DNA from: Angiostrongylus vasorum
Taxonomy: Eukaryota > Nematoda > Chromadorea > Rhabditida > Metastrongylidae
Length of the DNA stretch: 64,000 nucleotides
NCBI GenBank assembly: GCA_018806985.1
Contig: JADANN010000108.1
Span: forward strand, 3,410,001-3,474,000
Direction: 5' to 3'
In this document: positions 23,051 to 36,140 of the stretch, in pieces
How the letters are laid out: each line of letters opens with the position of its first letter
Numbering within the stretch: the first letter of the stretch is position 1
Made by a program: the position numbers and the translations under genes
Notes under the pieces: generated by a model
Told to the model about the DNA's origin: nothing
Database searches by the model: none
Seen by the model: only the letters and a program-made list of their open reading frames with translations

Positions 23051-23985
23051 ATAAAACAATCAACATTTGCTTATATTGTTGAGCTTACACGAGGTTGATG
23101 AGAGAGACTTTATCTTTTCTTCTTTGATGAACTTTATCTTTCACTAGTCTCTGGCCTCATCACGCCTGTTAGATGTCGCCAATCTTTGGTAAGAAACGAG
23201 AGGTCGTTAGACATCAGGAAGCTGGAAGCAGTTATTACTCTAATCTCCTTACATTTTCACGATTTTAAACACTATGTGTGAGTCGTTACTTCACGGTTGC
23301 CGACATTCAGCAACTCTATCTTTCCAACTCATTCACTGATTTCCCCGGGCAATCCTGTGGCTCAGGGAACGTGTCCGCAGTCCACTAATCTCTCCGGGTA
23401 CTGAACTCGTGCATACGCTTTGCGGACAGCGCGCACACGACTCGCGCCACACTGCTCGCACACGTGTTATCGCAATTCGACATTGGGACAGCGTAAGTCA
23501 TAAAATACGTTATTCCAGACGCTTTGTGTCTTATACCAGTTATCAATAAATTTGGAATGGTTACTGCATCGCAGATTTCGTTTTGTCCTTAAGGGCAAAT
23601 GACTATCCAGTACAATTTTCGCGATATGGCAATGTTAACTGTGAGTTTCTAATGCTGAAGAGCGATGACGTCATTGAAACTACGAATTACTAAGTCTTCG
23701 AGAGTGAAAATGTTGGGAACAAAATTCAATATCTAGCTTGGATTTCCTGAAAATTGATGTCTTTTTTATATCCTTGCCTTCAAATGCACATTTCGTAGTG
23801 CATTTATTCCATGACGGTAAATTATGCGCTTTAAAGTCAACGAATCCCTTTGAGGTCTTTTTTATCAGCGGCTTGGTTTTTCAAAAGTTTCTAAGCAATG
23901 CAATTTTGTTTAGAAGGTGATGGTTGGCTTTCGAGAGTTCCTGCAAATGTGTTTGATATTGTAGAGTTACGTATCCCGTCACCAT
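23050..23985. other. TSUP intron, nothing recognised
   Basis: It contains a weak ACACGAGGTTGATGAGAG segment (23,090) like the PLE repeat ends, and small AT-rich open frames without splice context. The exon expected before 24,292 was not identified here. Confidence 0.45.
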
Positions 23986-24130
23986 CAATACTTGGATACT
24001 TAGACTGTTTATCTTCATGAGTTGTGCGGGCCCCAGCACGTTTGCCATTCATCGTCCATGGAGGTGGTTCTATTCGAGCATGTGGCACGTCCGAGTCTCA
24101 TGCTGTGATTTGTAAAAAAAATGAACTTAA
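23985..24130 (-). mobile_element. RTE-A 3' end fragment
   Basis: Read on the minus strand it begins with CATGAGACTCGGACGTG, passes ATGCTCGAATAGAACCACC, continues with TGCTGGGGCCCGCACAACTC and ATGAAGAT, and ends AGTATCCAAGTATTG. The first part matches RTE-A (11,550-11,610). The last part is identical in layout to the S3 3' end, so this fragment links S3 to RTE-A. Confidence 0.75.
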
Positions 24131-24291
24131 ATGAAGCGAAATGAGCCCATATGCGGTGACCATTGACTGAACCGCTTTTTTTCGATTTCCTGACATAAGC
24201 AGAAGTGCAAATGTGCCTGGTATTTTTAGCGCTGAGATGCAGATGTTGACAGCAGGGAAAAACCAACCATTGAATTGCAAAAAATCTTCAG

Positions 24292-27200
24292 GGATGACAT
24301 CGGAAGGTGGAGGAGCGGTCGCGTTCCCGGTGATGACGATCGGCTTGGGAATCGCTCCGACGGTGGCGCGAGATTTCTCGTTGATCGTCCAGTCTATAGG
24401 TACGGCGTTAGCAAACTTAGAAATTTGACGACTTTTAGTGACTATAGGTATACGTTCCAAACAGCACGTGAGCAAACGAGTGCTGCTTTAGTGAGTATGA
24501 AAAAGATGTTTGTGAATTTGTTGAGATCCGAACGTGAGCAGTATGGACGAGGACAACATGTGAAATGAAGAAGGAAATAAAACTTGACAATGACACGCTC
24601 GGTTTTCTTAGGCAATTCTTTGGTCATGACACTGCCTTCTTTCAGGTATGAGTTGTGCACTGTTTGTGATCGTCTTCATGAACGTACAAATTGAGAAACG
24701 AGCCGTTATCTTCGGTATGCTGGGTTCGGTGCCCGGATTCGTCTTCGGATCATTCCTAGTTGGTGACCTTTTCTCTTAGCATCTACCAGTAATCTATATC
24801 CTTGCCGTTCACGTCGAATGAAACTCCGTCACCTCTATTCATCGCATACTGTAATGTACGACATATCATAAAGAGTAGAAATTTAAAACTCTTTGCACTT
24901 TGCAATATATGGCAGTTCTTAAGAAGAGTAAATTATTTATAAAATGGAAGATTTTTAGCATATGTTAAAATGGATTACAAATGGTATTCATTGGTGGATA
25001 GAAAGAATGTTAAGCACCGATGAGCTAAATGGCAGTAACATATATGCATTATTGAAGAGTGTAAACTTAGCCAATTTCCAAAGGTTAGAATAGATGGCAA
25101 CACCAGCCAGTTTGTTAACCCTGCAGTTGACCTTGGAAAGATGAAAGCCACGACTAGCCTAACGGCAGCAGAGACGGTACGAGTGCGCCTTGTCGCATTG
25201 TTGCTAGGAACACGTATAAACTTGTGAGTAGTGTCCAGGAAGTACTTTTCAAGGTTGCTTTTGTCCTATAGAAGGACATTCGAGAATAGAATCACTCTCA
25301 TGAAGGTCTGCTTACACCTATTTCTGCTCTTGTTCACAAGTGTAAGATCTTTCCCAAAGTTTTGAGTTACGAATTTATGCTAAAGCAATCAAGCTTTAAA
25401 CGGTTCTTAAACGATTTCGGAACTAACCAGGTAGGTTTGGTGTTGGAAGTCCACTGCTTATTCGGCTTGCTATTTTATTGGTCCGAAAGTTCCCCGACTT
25501 TTTCTCATCTGTTTAACCAGCTTTTCTTTTTTTGGACCATTATCCGCGGCGAATGGTCATCCAACTTCGACTGTAGTCTCTATTATCGGTCATTACCCCC
25601 CTTTTGATGTGTCTAATATTTGTCATATTTTTTCTATGAACGTTGTCTTTTCTCACTGATTTCCATTATGCTGTTGCTCTTCTTTTACTAAGCTTTAAAA
25701 AACACCAATTTTACTTTTCCGAATATTTTTTACGTCACCGGCAAGCGGAACGTAACATTTCTGCGGAGTCCAAATTTTGCTGAAGATTGGGTTTAATCTG
25801 ATCAGCGAGCACGATCACCTTTGCTAACTTGTCAATGAAGCACTATTACCTGCTTGGTTGGGTGGTAGTTTTCTACTGTTCTTCTTCACAACCGCACCAA
25901 GAACGAAGCCTATCACGCGTTCCAGATTGAGTTCGTTCATTTTGTGTCTGGGATTTCGTGTTGATTGCGGCAGTTGTTTTTTTTAAACGACCCGTCTTTC
26001 ACATCTGTTCGGATCTCAGCACTTCTCGAATTCGATTGTTTTCCTTGCATACATCATCCACGAACGTATTCCAGTTTCTTTGTGTGGCTTCAGCTGCTAC
26101 TTGACGATTTTGACTGTGATAATTACGCATCGAAAGTGGTCGTATGCTTCTGGAGACCGATCGAAATCTTGTCTTGTCCAATGACGGCGCTAGTCTTCGC
26201 TTCCACAGCTTGATTCAAGAAAATTCTTGCTAACAGCACTTCAGCTCGAATATTAGAACTTGACCAATGAAGACTTTCTAGAGGGAAATGGTTTTAATAG
26301 AATCTTTATGGGAAATGTGTGACTCTATATCGTTTCGTCTGATTTCGTTAGGGAAGAACTGGTCGACGTTTTTTCGTATATCCGATACTACTGCATTAGA
26401 ACCCGTTAAACACGGATTCTATCTAGCGTGGATTTCATGTGTTAAGTTTTGCTTTAAGTTCGTTTCATCTAGAAGAGCATTCTCTGATATTAGAAACTAG
26501 CCCATTTCGACAACTAGTTTTTCGCATTGGGTAAACGATTACGTTTTTCCCTAAAAAAAGATGGTGCTGATTTTCCCTCTTGTTTGTGAGACCTTGACTG
26601 ATATCCTTCAGTACGGACCATGCTGAAGAGTGGCTCAGCTGCAGTGGGTATGATTCACCGTGGGATAATTTACATGAAAGAAATATGACATTTGAAAAAA
26701 ACTTCTGTTAACTGTAAACACCTATTTCAAAGTTTCCTAGACTACCATTGAATGCTTGTTTACTTTTTTTTTGCCTTAGTTGCTAGAAGACCTTTTTACG
26801 CGCATTCCAACTGATTAGGTTTATCCAAATTTGGTCAAAGATTGCCTTTAGTGCAAAAAACCTCACACCTTAATAAGTAGATCCTTTCGTTCAGATCGAT
26901 CCTTTGTTGACAGCGCCACAGAAGAAGATGCTGTTTGTGTCGATCTGGTCGTCGTTCGCCATCGCGCTCTACATGCTCAATGACGAGAAACGCAGGAAGA
27001 CTTACCTCGTCATTCCGGCGTTCAAACTATGGAAAGCACTTGTACTCGTGTGCACCGGGTTTGTTGGAGGTAGCGCAGAAGGTGCCTTCTTTAAAAAATA
27101 AGTCCTTTAATGGTACTACTAGACACCAAAACAACTGTTTGAGTCGATTGGCAGCGGTTAAGTTGGTGAAGGGTTTTTTCAAAAGAAAGTTGTCTAAATT

Positions 27201-30200
27201 ATTGTAAAAAATGGCATTGTTGAAAGGAAAGCCTGATGAGTGTGGAAGATGAGAAAGGTTTCTGCTCATTTGACTGCTCTGTCATTCGTTTTTACAACGT
27301 GCGCGGAGGAGTTTGCTGGCAAGGAAACTAGCTCTAGTCATGTCGGGCTATATTCTAGGCCTTCATCGTTTTCATGGCAGCACTTCTGTGTTTGAAAACA
27401 TTGTATTATATGACATTTCTAAACAAGAAGAAGTTATCACAATGGTATTTTAGTGCAAAATACATATTGCAAAATACTGAAGAACTTCACCTTATCCTAG
27501 TTTTCCTGTTGAATATCGTCCTTTAGCATACATGATCCACTGTTGGCTGCATGTCACGATACGATCGAGAGATGGTCGTATTTACAGTACAGAAGAAGCT
27601 CACAATAGACGGTCTCGATCTTGATGACGATCTCGCTGCGGCTCATTCAATTATTGCGACACCTGCTTACTTAGCATCTTTCCACTGTTTTCCGAAAGGA
27701 GAATGATTCCAAAATTCTTCACAAGTTCTCAAATATTTTTTGAAGGAACAAGTTTGACGATCGGTTTCAGGTAGTCGCCATAATGCTAATAGGCCTCTAC
27801 CTTCTGCGCCCTTAAGGCTCATAGCTGCGGTGCGAAACCTTAGAACAATCTGCTGTGCGCTTTGTACTTGGAGGCTCTTCTATAGCCAAGTGTTGTTCAC
27901 ATTTCGAGTTGCTTCTATGTCTATGCTTTCATGAACTGATGAAGCAAAACCATAGAAAGCTGTGACAGCGATATTCCGTAATCTCCGAGATACTCAGTTC
28001 TACCGAAATTCAACGACATTCATGAATAAGACAAATGCCTCAAGTGGCAACTGAACCCAAATGTAAACCGAAGACCTTTGACGGACGCCGGATAACGGAT
28101 CGAATGAAAGAACCACGAAATCTGCCCGACGTATGAAGTCTGGCAATACAAGTAAAATAAACAACCGAATAGTGACAGATCTCACGGCGATGAAAGCGGT
28201 CATTGCACGAACCCTAGGGACGTCTAGAAATAAACGCGTTTTCTGCCAACATAAACGCTGTTGTCGCACTTAAATTTGAACAAATTTAATACTTCAAATC
28301 CTTTCTATCCGCTCAAACAAAGTAAAGGACGACACTCAGATAAAGTCTCCCTATTAAAAAACCACATGCTCGCTTACTCAATGGACCGAATAGCTGCGAA
28401 ATTCTGGACATACTGGGAAAGGGTCCATTGAAAAGGCATAGAGGGTACTCGACATTTCTAGCTTACTTTAGCTGTTTCAAAACTTAAATTTAAAAAAAAA
28501 TCAAAACCGTGTAAGGAAGAAGTCAAAAAAATACTAATGGAATTGATAATGGCAAACTTTCAGTTATTGCGTGCAGAACACTTTCTAGACGTTTATATTT
28601 CAGGAATCTTCACTGCATTTACCGGATCCGGAGTGGATATCTGCATTTTCTCCATCATCACTTTGCTGTTTCGAGTCAGCGAGAAGACTGCCACTCCGAC
28701 CACCATCGTACTAATGGGTAACTTCGGATTTTCGCCCATCGAGAACCAGTATGACCATGCACAATTACCTAGAGCATCTACCATCTAGACGTGGTGATTG
28801 CTGAGCTGTGCTCCGTCGTTGTGTGGTTCGAGACGATCCACGTCCTCGGTCGAACACAGTATGAATGGTTGCTGTTGCTGATGCGCGCAAGATCACTCTT
28901 ATTCTCTGACTTACGTTTTTTTGCGAACAGTAATACATTTCATACCCAGCAAGAACATACCTGAAAGATTAAAAGACCAAGATTAAAACCTGATTCATAT
29001 TGCCATCGTTCCTCCGTTACGCCCGTTTTATGTGAAAAAAACTTACTTGAAATAATCAAAGAAGAGTCGCGATTCTCCTTGTCATGGCCTCAGTTGTGAA
29101 CGCTGTGAAGTATTGTTAGAGGTACCTTGGAAACAATTGTTACTGTTTGCTCGATCCCCAGCTCCGAGCAAAACAAGTGCCACTACCATAAATAGCGGAT
29201 TATAAATCATTGCCGAGTTTGATAGAAAGCCGGTCTTGTCTTGGGAATTCTCCCCAGTGCCCTCAAAGATCACCAAATTGATGTCGGGAAAGTCTGGGAA
29301 GGTGAAAGCAATGTGTTTATAAATTGCTGACCCCCGGATGTCATTGTAAATATGTCCCAAATATGCACTCAATCATCTCTGTTGTAAGGTAAGTAGGGTC
29401 GACTCCGTCGCGCTTCCCTAAAGGATAGATAATTCCGAATTCTTTATCCTTTATGCTTTATGGCTTTAGCTGCACAAATTTGCTGCTATCAAATACATTG
29501 AGAAGCCTTAATGAGATGTCCACTTAATCGGAAAGCCCCAAGTTGTAGTAGTAGTAGTTACATTCTCGGTGCCGCCAGTCACGCAAAAATTTATTGTAGG
29601 CAACAGGATAGGATAGGGATTTACAGGATTTGTTACCAACATCCACTTATCAAGCCACCTTTTCACCTATGAAATCTTAATGAAGATCCAAGACCTTTTC
29701 ACTCTTACCTTCCATTCCAGCTTTCCACCAGCACCCTACCTGGTTATTTGTCCAAGGCCGATTGGTTTGGTGGTGTTACGCTAGCTTTTTATCTCAGACA
29801 TATTTCTGAGTGATTCTTTCCCGCACGGTAGCCCAACGACTTCTGTTTTGAGGTAGATGTGCTATCACAACAATAACTACACGGGCTGTCTACTAATTTC
29901 GTTCGTATTTGACATGGTGTGTTAAATACTTGTTGAGTTTTTTGTAAGATCTGAGTGTCGGGGGAGAATATAGAAAGAGATGTTCAACATCCCAACTAAC
30001 TCAATGTGGTGCTGCTTAATTTTTTTTCCGAACTACTGTTTAAGGTGGCAGGCGTATAAAATAGCGGTAGTGATGAGCACCGACGTTCCACTCGTCTACC
30101 TTTTTCCTGTAGGAAACGTCCCATTAAAATTGTCAGCTTTTCGTCACGACTGTTTGTTTGGTCAAACCTATCTAACCTTTATGTACAACATTCTGCTTCT

Positions 30201-33200
30201 TGATATATGTTCGAAACATAAACAAAGTCAACCTTTTTATTTGCTGCCTACTTTAGTTTTCACCACAGCTTAACTGGGTTCAATGCCGATTTGTGCCCAC
30301 CAGATCAATTCCGCAGATGGATGATTGCTGATGGCTGCGATAGGTTGAAAACTAGCTGAGACAAACGCAAAGCAACGGCATCCTTGGTACAGTGTGTAAT
30401 ACGCGAGCACCCGGAAAGAGAAATCGTGGTTCGACCTGGCCCGGAGTCCAAATTTTGTAAATATCTCAGCATCGTTGTTGTTGTATTTCACATAAATAAA
30501 GTCATTTAAGGGATGAACTCGATAATCGGTGTCTACTACCGATCAATATGGGAAGGCGAAATCTCACCACTCGCACTCGACTATGTCAAAGTCACCGTAC
30601 CTGTCGCTGTTACTCTGGCTCCGATTGGCAGTTTTGTAGGGTCTCACTTTCACCGAAAAGTCAGTGAATGTTTTAATAGTATTATGCACTCAGTGAATAT
30701 TTTAACGGCATTATACACAAATAAAGAGAATTCCATACCCCGAGCTAGTTAATAAGGGGGGAGGGGACTTGAGTGGCCCCTTTCACAGAACTCGACACTG
30801 GCTTAGATGCAGACCAAAAGCTACCAAGTACCTTCCCTGAGGCGAAATGGATTTCAGGAATGGGTGTTCTGTTTCTGCCTCGCCAATTCAATACTTTGTA
30901 TATTTACCCAGACATATTTGAATATACGTTCTGGGGTATGTTAGCATATACCTGCGATCAAGCGAACGGAAAATACACAGGAAGTGCTCACGAGTCACTA
31001 CCAACAATATAGAATCCTATGTCTACTCTGAAACAGATGAAAAAATCTATGCGAGAATATGCACGCGCTACCCTTTCTACCTCATACTCCACACAAAAAG
31101 CTATGTGCGGTTATCAATCCACTGAAAAAACAAATCAACCGAACTTCATTCCACAAATCTTGAAGAAGCTCTCGATATTACAACATCTTTGAAAAGAACG
31201 AGCATGGAGAATTTGCTAAAATCGCAGCTTTTACCACATCACCTGTATCACCTGTAGTCCCGTTGATCGTCGAGTGCCTCAAGCGGGCGCCAGTAAATCT
31301 TCTATTTTTCCCTGTCGCGTGCAAGAGTAGCCCAGTAGGTTCTGCTCGCCCTAGGGACTCGTCGAGCATCATATTTTTTCTTCTAGGCTCTTCGTGAAGA
31401 ACTCTGACCATCGAGTCGGTGGTCTTCCTGCAGTGCGTTTAACATCCGGAGGAATCCAATCACTAACGGCTCTTGTCTATCGCTTGTCGTTCATACGCAT
31501 TACGTGTCCGACCCACCTTATCTTCCACTGTTTGGCGTACAGAATGGCATTTTCGATTTTTGATCGTTGACGCAGGTCGGAGCTTCAGATCCTACCCCTT
31601 ACTTATGTGAAATGGGATACTCCTAGCATCGTCCTTTCGACTGCGCGTTCGATAACGCTGAGTGATCTTCCATCCTGCTTACACAGCGAACAAGTTTCTG
31701 ACGCACACGTTAAGGCAAGAAGTACCGTCGAGTCGAAAAGCTAGGCACGGAGTCGGGTGTTCTTTTGTTCTCTTCACTAAATCCTCGATGCTCTTGAAAG
31801 CTCCCCTAGCCACACGTTTCCTTCTGCCCACCTCTGGAGCTAAGTCGTTCATCATATTGATTTCCCGACCTAGATAGACATAACTGGAGCATTCGGAGAT
31901 ATTCGTTCCGTTGAGCGTGAATGGCGCATACGAAACCAATCCTTTCCTCATGAACATCGTTTTTTGTGAGAATTAGTCGAAGACCAATCTTTCCACAGGC
32001 TTTATCAAAGTCAGCAAGCATACGTTCCGCCTGGCTAATGTTTGGTGTTATAAGGACGATGTCATCAGCAAAGCGAAGATGATGTAACTGCCAACCATTG
32101 ATTTTCACTCCCATATTATCCCATTCCAATGTTCGCATGACGCTCCGGAGGGTGGCGGTAAACAATTTTGGCGAGACCCCCTTGTCTAAATCCCCCTTTT
32201 GACGTCAGTGATAATATCGTCGTAGAATGGTGATATCTTGGCTGTAGAATTTTTGTACAGCTCACGAAGAATCTATGTACGGAATAGGGACTCCCTGACT
32301 GTCAAGTGCTTCCATGACTGCTTCTATCTCAGTTGAATCAAAGGGCTTCTGTAAATCGATGAAGATGAGACAGAGCGATCTTTTGTACTCTCGCGATACT
32401 TCAGTGAGTCTTGTTGTCGTGTAGATGTGATCCACCGTAGTAAATCCTTTTCGAAACCCTGCTTGCTCACATGGCTGTCCTTCGTCCAGTGTTCTGTCAA
32501 TCCTGTTTAGAATGACTCGAGTGAAAAGTTTGTAGACAAGAGACAGCAAGCAGATTGGGCGATAGTTGCCTAAATCGTATAGGTTACCTTTCTTGAACAA
32601 TAACGCGGTCTTGCTGGTCTTCTACTGAGTTGGGACCTTGCATTCAGACAGGTAACGTGTGAAGAGCTGAGCCAGTGTGTTTACGAGGACTGGCGGGTGG
32701 TTCTTCAGGTGTTCTGATCTTATCCTGTCCGGACCCTGGTGCTGTTCGATTTTTCACCGACGAAAAGGCATGTCGGATTTCGGAAGGGAGAACCGGTGGT
32801 ACAACATATCCATCCTCCTTTATTTCATTCAACGGAAAGTGAACGAATTTGCCACATCAGATGAACTATATTCTTGTACACATTTTACACCTAATCTCTT
32901 GCATGGATTATGCACGTTGAGTGGACAATCTTCTACATTTGTTTCACGAAGAGGTGCATGGGAGACTGCATGGAATCGCTTTCAGCAAGTGATCTCCATG
33001 TTCTTCGGAGATTTTGACAAGTGGCTCGTTAATATATCCATCATCATTGCTAAGCGTGATGACAAATCATTATGAATATTCTTTTTTTCACAGCGGTGAA
33101 GAAATTGACCTTACAAACGCATGATGCTCTTCACGCATGATGCTCTTCGTTTGAGCGCAGAGCCTACTATGTCAACTATTCTGCGCGATAAGGTAGAATG

Positions 33201-36140
33201 AGAACGTTACTGTTGCTCGCATGAGTAGCAGTAATAGCCGAACAGGTTCTCTCCCTGAGTAACATAGTGGTCCCCATATTTTATTCTGAAGGTCTTCGTG
33301 AATCGGAAGTTAGGCTAAAAATGTCGACCATCATTTGCTGGCATCATTTGCTTGAGAAGCTTTCAGTACTCTAGGCCTGTTTTTTATAAAATATGACTGT
33401 ATCCGTCCGTATGAACGTCTAATATGAACAGTCTATGTCAGCCATCATCATCCACATCTGATGAGTGCCTCTAATTCGCCGGCAAGATGGAAGGGTTATT
33501 CCATGTCTCCTTATTTTAATTAGCTTAAAAGCGTTTAATAGAGGTTTTGAAAAGCTGAGATTGTACTAGTTTGATAAATCGTCCTTTATCGAGCTTCCAA
33601 CTTGGCTCACGCTTTATGAGGACATCATGAGCGAAGAATCGGTTGGTCGTTATCAGCACACAGATCATTATCACTATCGCAGAGTTCCTCCTTTAAATTT
33701 GATGTCGTTAATAATAGGCACTTCAGTGCTTATAGCTTCTGATATCAACAATAGTAACGTCGACTATCCTTTTGATAATCCGAAATCCCATGTTCATTGT
33801 TTCTGAAACTTCGTGCATTGCGCTCTGCTGCTTGCATCACTTTTTGTTGACTAGGTATTCGTCGTTTGCAACGACCGCAACGGCAACCAAAACCTGTAAA
33901 ACTTCATACCCTTCGGAACGAAAGGGTCCGCCAATGCAGCCGTTGAGGAACTCGAATGGTCGCAGAAATGGCCACTTAAAAGGAGTGAACTCCACTGATT
34001 TCTCAGTTATCAAGAAAAAGAACTTAAAGCTTTAGAAGAAGCCTTCCCTTTGTCGGAACCTTTTTTTCAACGGTAGTCTCTACCCCACAGAGTCAGTCAA
34101 TTATCGTTACCGATTGCATCATTATATTTTCAATCGGTGTTTCTCACTTTAGCCTAGTTGGGTTTCTTAGTTTTACTGGTTGAACATTTTGGAACGATAG
34201 GAATCTAATGAAGAACAGCGCTGCATAGAGAACCGTCGCTGCTTCGTTCCCACTCTCAGCCTCAATAGGCCCTCTATACCTCGGTGGTCGGCAAATCGGT
34301 ACCATGCTTGTCTAGGAACATAGCAGAACTGACCTGATGTATCGGTGGGACACTCCGGGTCCAGATATGCATTCAGTCACCTCTAACAAACCTTGACAAA
34401 TTCGAATACTTGGCGCATCCCTCATGGATTGATCAACGTCGAAAGTCCATTTGTCCTCTTCACTGGATCGAAAGAGCTTCCTTATAGCACACTGCGGATT
34501 CCTTATACATCTTCAGTAGTCGAGCTACTAAAAGTTGTAGCCAAAGCAGGTCACTGGTTTTTGTGTGGATTAACCCGCCGTATAGGTGTGCTCTATAACG
34601 TGGCTAGCTGAGTAGAACAGGAGCCATTTTTTTGTTAACTACGCGCTTTCCTCGCTTTCCTGCTTTTTTGACAGTAAGGATACTTTTTCCAACATATACA
34701 GCGCTTTAAGGTTGTGAACACGATAGGAACATAATAGAGACTCCTCTATCGCTTTACAGTTATGAATGAAATGTATATTACTATTCACCGTGTGTTAATC
34801 TGGTCCATTATGCAGACAGAAATTCTTGTCACATGGAATTACTTCGCGTCACATCCATCATATGTTGAGTCTACTGCGAGATTTCTATATTCACAGATTC
34901 CATACTATGACCATAGTGATTACTATGAAATAACAGCTAATTAATAGTCAAACTAGTGACCTTCCTAGAAAAAAAAGATTTTATTCTAATCACTGAGTGC
35001 AGAGAATGGTTCCACTGGTCTCACCCGTACTATTTTTGATCCGCTTTCGATGTGGTATCGAATAATTATATATCATGGGGCGGCGATAGCGCAGTGCTTA
35101 GTGATGCCGTCGATCAGGAAGCAAAAGCAGTTAGTTCTGAACACCTCCTCAACGCTCTTCTCCAATCCACGTAGGAACGCCTTTTCCCGGATATTCCCAA
35201 GCTTGCAAAAAGGAAAGTCGATTTGACTGTCATTCTACGATATCAATAAAAAAGACGAAATCCTCAAGCAGCAGCCGAGACAGCGCGTTATGTATTCGAA
35301 CACCACAGTGGACAATCAGGACGAGGAAAACGAATCAAACGTAAGAAGTGCTGAGATTCCACAGTAGATGTGATCACGAGTCATGCAAAATAAAAAAAAA
35401 TGCATGGTACGCTAAAAAGAAAATTCTGCAATGCAACAAACAGGAAATGGACACAATAATGTCCATCCACGCCCTTCTCCAAACGCGCTGTGGACACTAT
35501 AATGTCCATATCGTCCTACGGCTTAACAACCTATTCACGCCCAATCCAGAGCCTTACACCTGCTTGTATGATTTGTTCATAGACCTCATGGAATTTCAAA
35601 GCAAATGCGCGTAGACGTAATTGCAGAAGTCGAATTTGTCCAACAAATTTTGGCGTGAAAAAGGGTTCTAGCACGTTGCACACAGACCTCATTTCTAGCT
35701 AGCCTTTATCAAATGAAGTAGGACAGCTGGTTACTGTGGACCCACTCAATTTTAACTCTCTAATAATCGACAAAATCCTTACGAGTTCGTAAGGAAAGCG
35801 AACAAGTTTCCGAAAACTAAAACACAGTAGGACTATTTTTTTCCTGAAGTGTTATATGTTATGTTCACTAATGAATTTATCAGCTCATCATTGTTTTCAT
35901 TGTAGGTTTTAGCGAGTTTCATCTACGTGTTGGAGGGTCTAGCTGTAGCTGGTTTTCTGGCCGCAAAACCTCCTCTTGCCCTTGGTGAGCCAATTCCCTT
36001 GTATGAGAGCGTAGCAGAGACATTTTCGGTTTGCAGTGTTGACCGGGGCGTGCATCCTTGCAATCGGCTTCGTGTTTTTCTTGCTCATTAGCAAGGTTGG
36101 TTCTCGAATAATGGTGAATATTGAGGTCAGTTTGTTCTAA
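24292..36140 (+). CDS. TauE/SafE-like (TSUP) multi-pass membrane protein gene, seven exons
   Basis: Exons: 24,292-24,399; 24,646-24,758; 26,895-27,069; 28,604-28,717; 30,511-30,659; 35,906-35,984; 36,037-36,140. All junction phases agree (1,0,1,1,0,1) and the joined frame is open for about 280 codons to a TAA. Family signatures include the glycine-rich EGGGAVAFPVMT followed by ARDFSLIVQS in exon 1, TAPQKKMLF in exon 3 and the second repeat FTAFTGSGVDI with FRVSEKTATPT in exon 4. GSFVGSHFHRK lies in exon 5, followed by two C-terminal helices. TSUP proteins are thought to export sulfite or related organic anions; the substrate in nematodes is unknown. The acceptors of exons 1-4 and 6 are TTCAG/TTTCAG- or TTGTAG-like; exon 5 uses a weak CATTTAAG. 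The first exon here starts in phase 2, so upstream exons are missing. The last two exons lie in the left arm of the inverted repeat. Confidence 0.88.
24772..26880. other. TSUP intron, nothing recognised
   Basis: A 2.1 kb AT-rich intron. Small open frames on both strands lack splice signals, and no repeat matches were noted. Confidence 0.5.
27075..28600. other. TSUP intron, nothing recognised
   Basis: A 1.5 kb intron without recognised repeats or RNA genes. An 89-codon minus-strand frame at 28,000-28,269 has no family resemblance. Confidence 0.5.
28720..30255. other. TSUP intron with one odd antisense frame
   Basis: Contains a 96-codon minus-strand frame (29,082-29,372) with a hydrophobic segment (MIYNPLFMVVALVLLG) and possible splice ends, but I recognise no family. 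No repeats were noted before the S2 SINE. Confidence 0.4.
30260..30497 (+). repeat. SINE family S2, copy 4, touching TSUP exon 5
   Basis: It begins CAGCTTAACTGGGTTCAATG and runs through the GACGGATGATTGCTGATGGC-like segment, the decayed head and AAATTTTGTAAATATCTCAG to GTTGTATTTCACATAA. The S2 consensus ends about here, leaving only some 13-15 bp before exon 5 at 30,511. Confidence 0.78.
31230..32835 (-). mobile_element. RTE-B copy, 5' truncated, catalytic box intact
   Basis: Minus-strand copy within the last long TSUP intron. It starts at EIKEDGYVVPPVLPSEIRHA (32,825) and has NYRPICLLSLVYKLFTRVI (32,570), EQAGFRKGFTTVDHI (32,470), FIDLQKPFDSTE (32,350), then HHLRFADDIVLITPNISQ (32,080), which keeps the FADD active site, and TNISECSSYVYLGREINMM (31,900). 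C-terminal WATLARDRE-like residues follow near 31,320. The 3' tail carries short repeats (GGTGATACAGGTGAT). Several frameshifts are present. The endonuclease is absent, as in typical 5' truncation. Confidence 0.85.
32860..34230. other. TSUP intron, nothing recognised
   Basis: AT-rich. An AATGATGCTCTTCACGCATGATGCTCTTC-like short tandem duplication occurs near 33,120, and I noted no other structure. Confidence 0.45.
34255..34450 (+). repeat. SINE family S1, copy 3
   Basis: A diverged plus copy with GGTCGGCAAATCGGTACCAT, CTTGTCTAGGAACATAGCAG, CCAGATATGCATTCAGTCAC and GGATTGATCAACGTCGA. The tRNA-like head is not recognisable. Confidence 0.65.
35070..35660 (+). repeat. S4 repeat (tRNA-like head), left arm copy
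   Basis: It starts near GGCGATAGCGCAGTGCTTAG, which resembles a tRNA A-box head, and runs to about TTGGCGTGAAAAAGG. It includes two imperfect small palindromes (GGACACAATAATGTCC and GGACACTATAATGTCC). The mirrored copy is at about 44,070-44,670 and a diverged third copy lies near 49.8-50.3 kb. Confidence 0.5.

Noticed and set aside
24098..24475. 125-codon minus-strand frame
   Set aside because: It is antisense to TSUP exon 1 and an RTE-A fragment. The plus strand has the conserved TSUP motifs and correct splice sites.
29082..29372. Antisense 96-codon frame with a hydrophobic segment in a TSUP intron
   Set aside because: Possible splice ends exist, but there is no start context, no partner exon and no family resemblance.
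35985..36036. Apparent frameshift in the last TSUP exon
   Set aside because: The interval starts GTGAGC and ends TTTGCAG, and removing it restores the frame exactly. It is a 52-bp intron, not a lesion.
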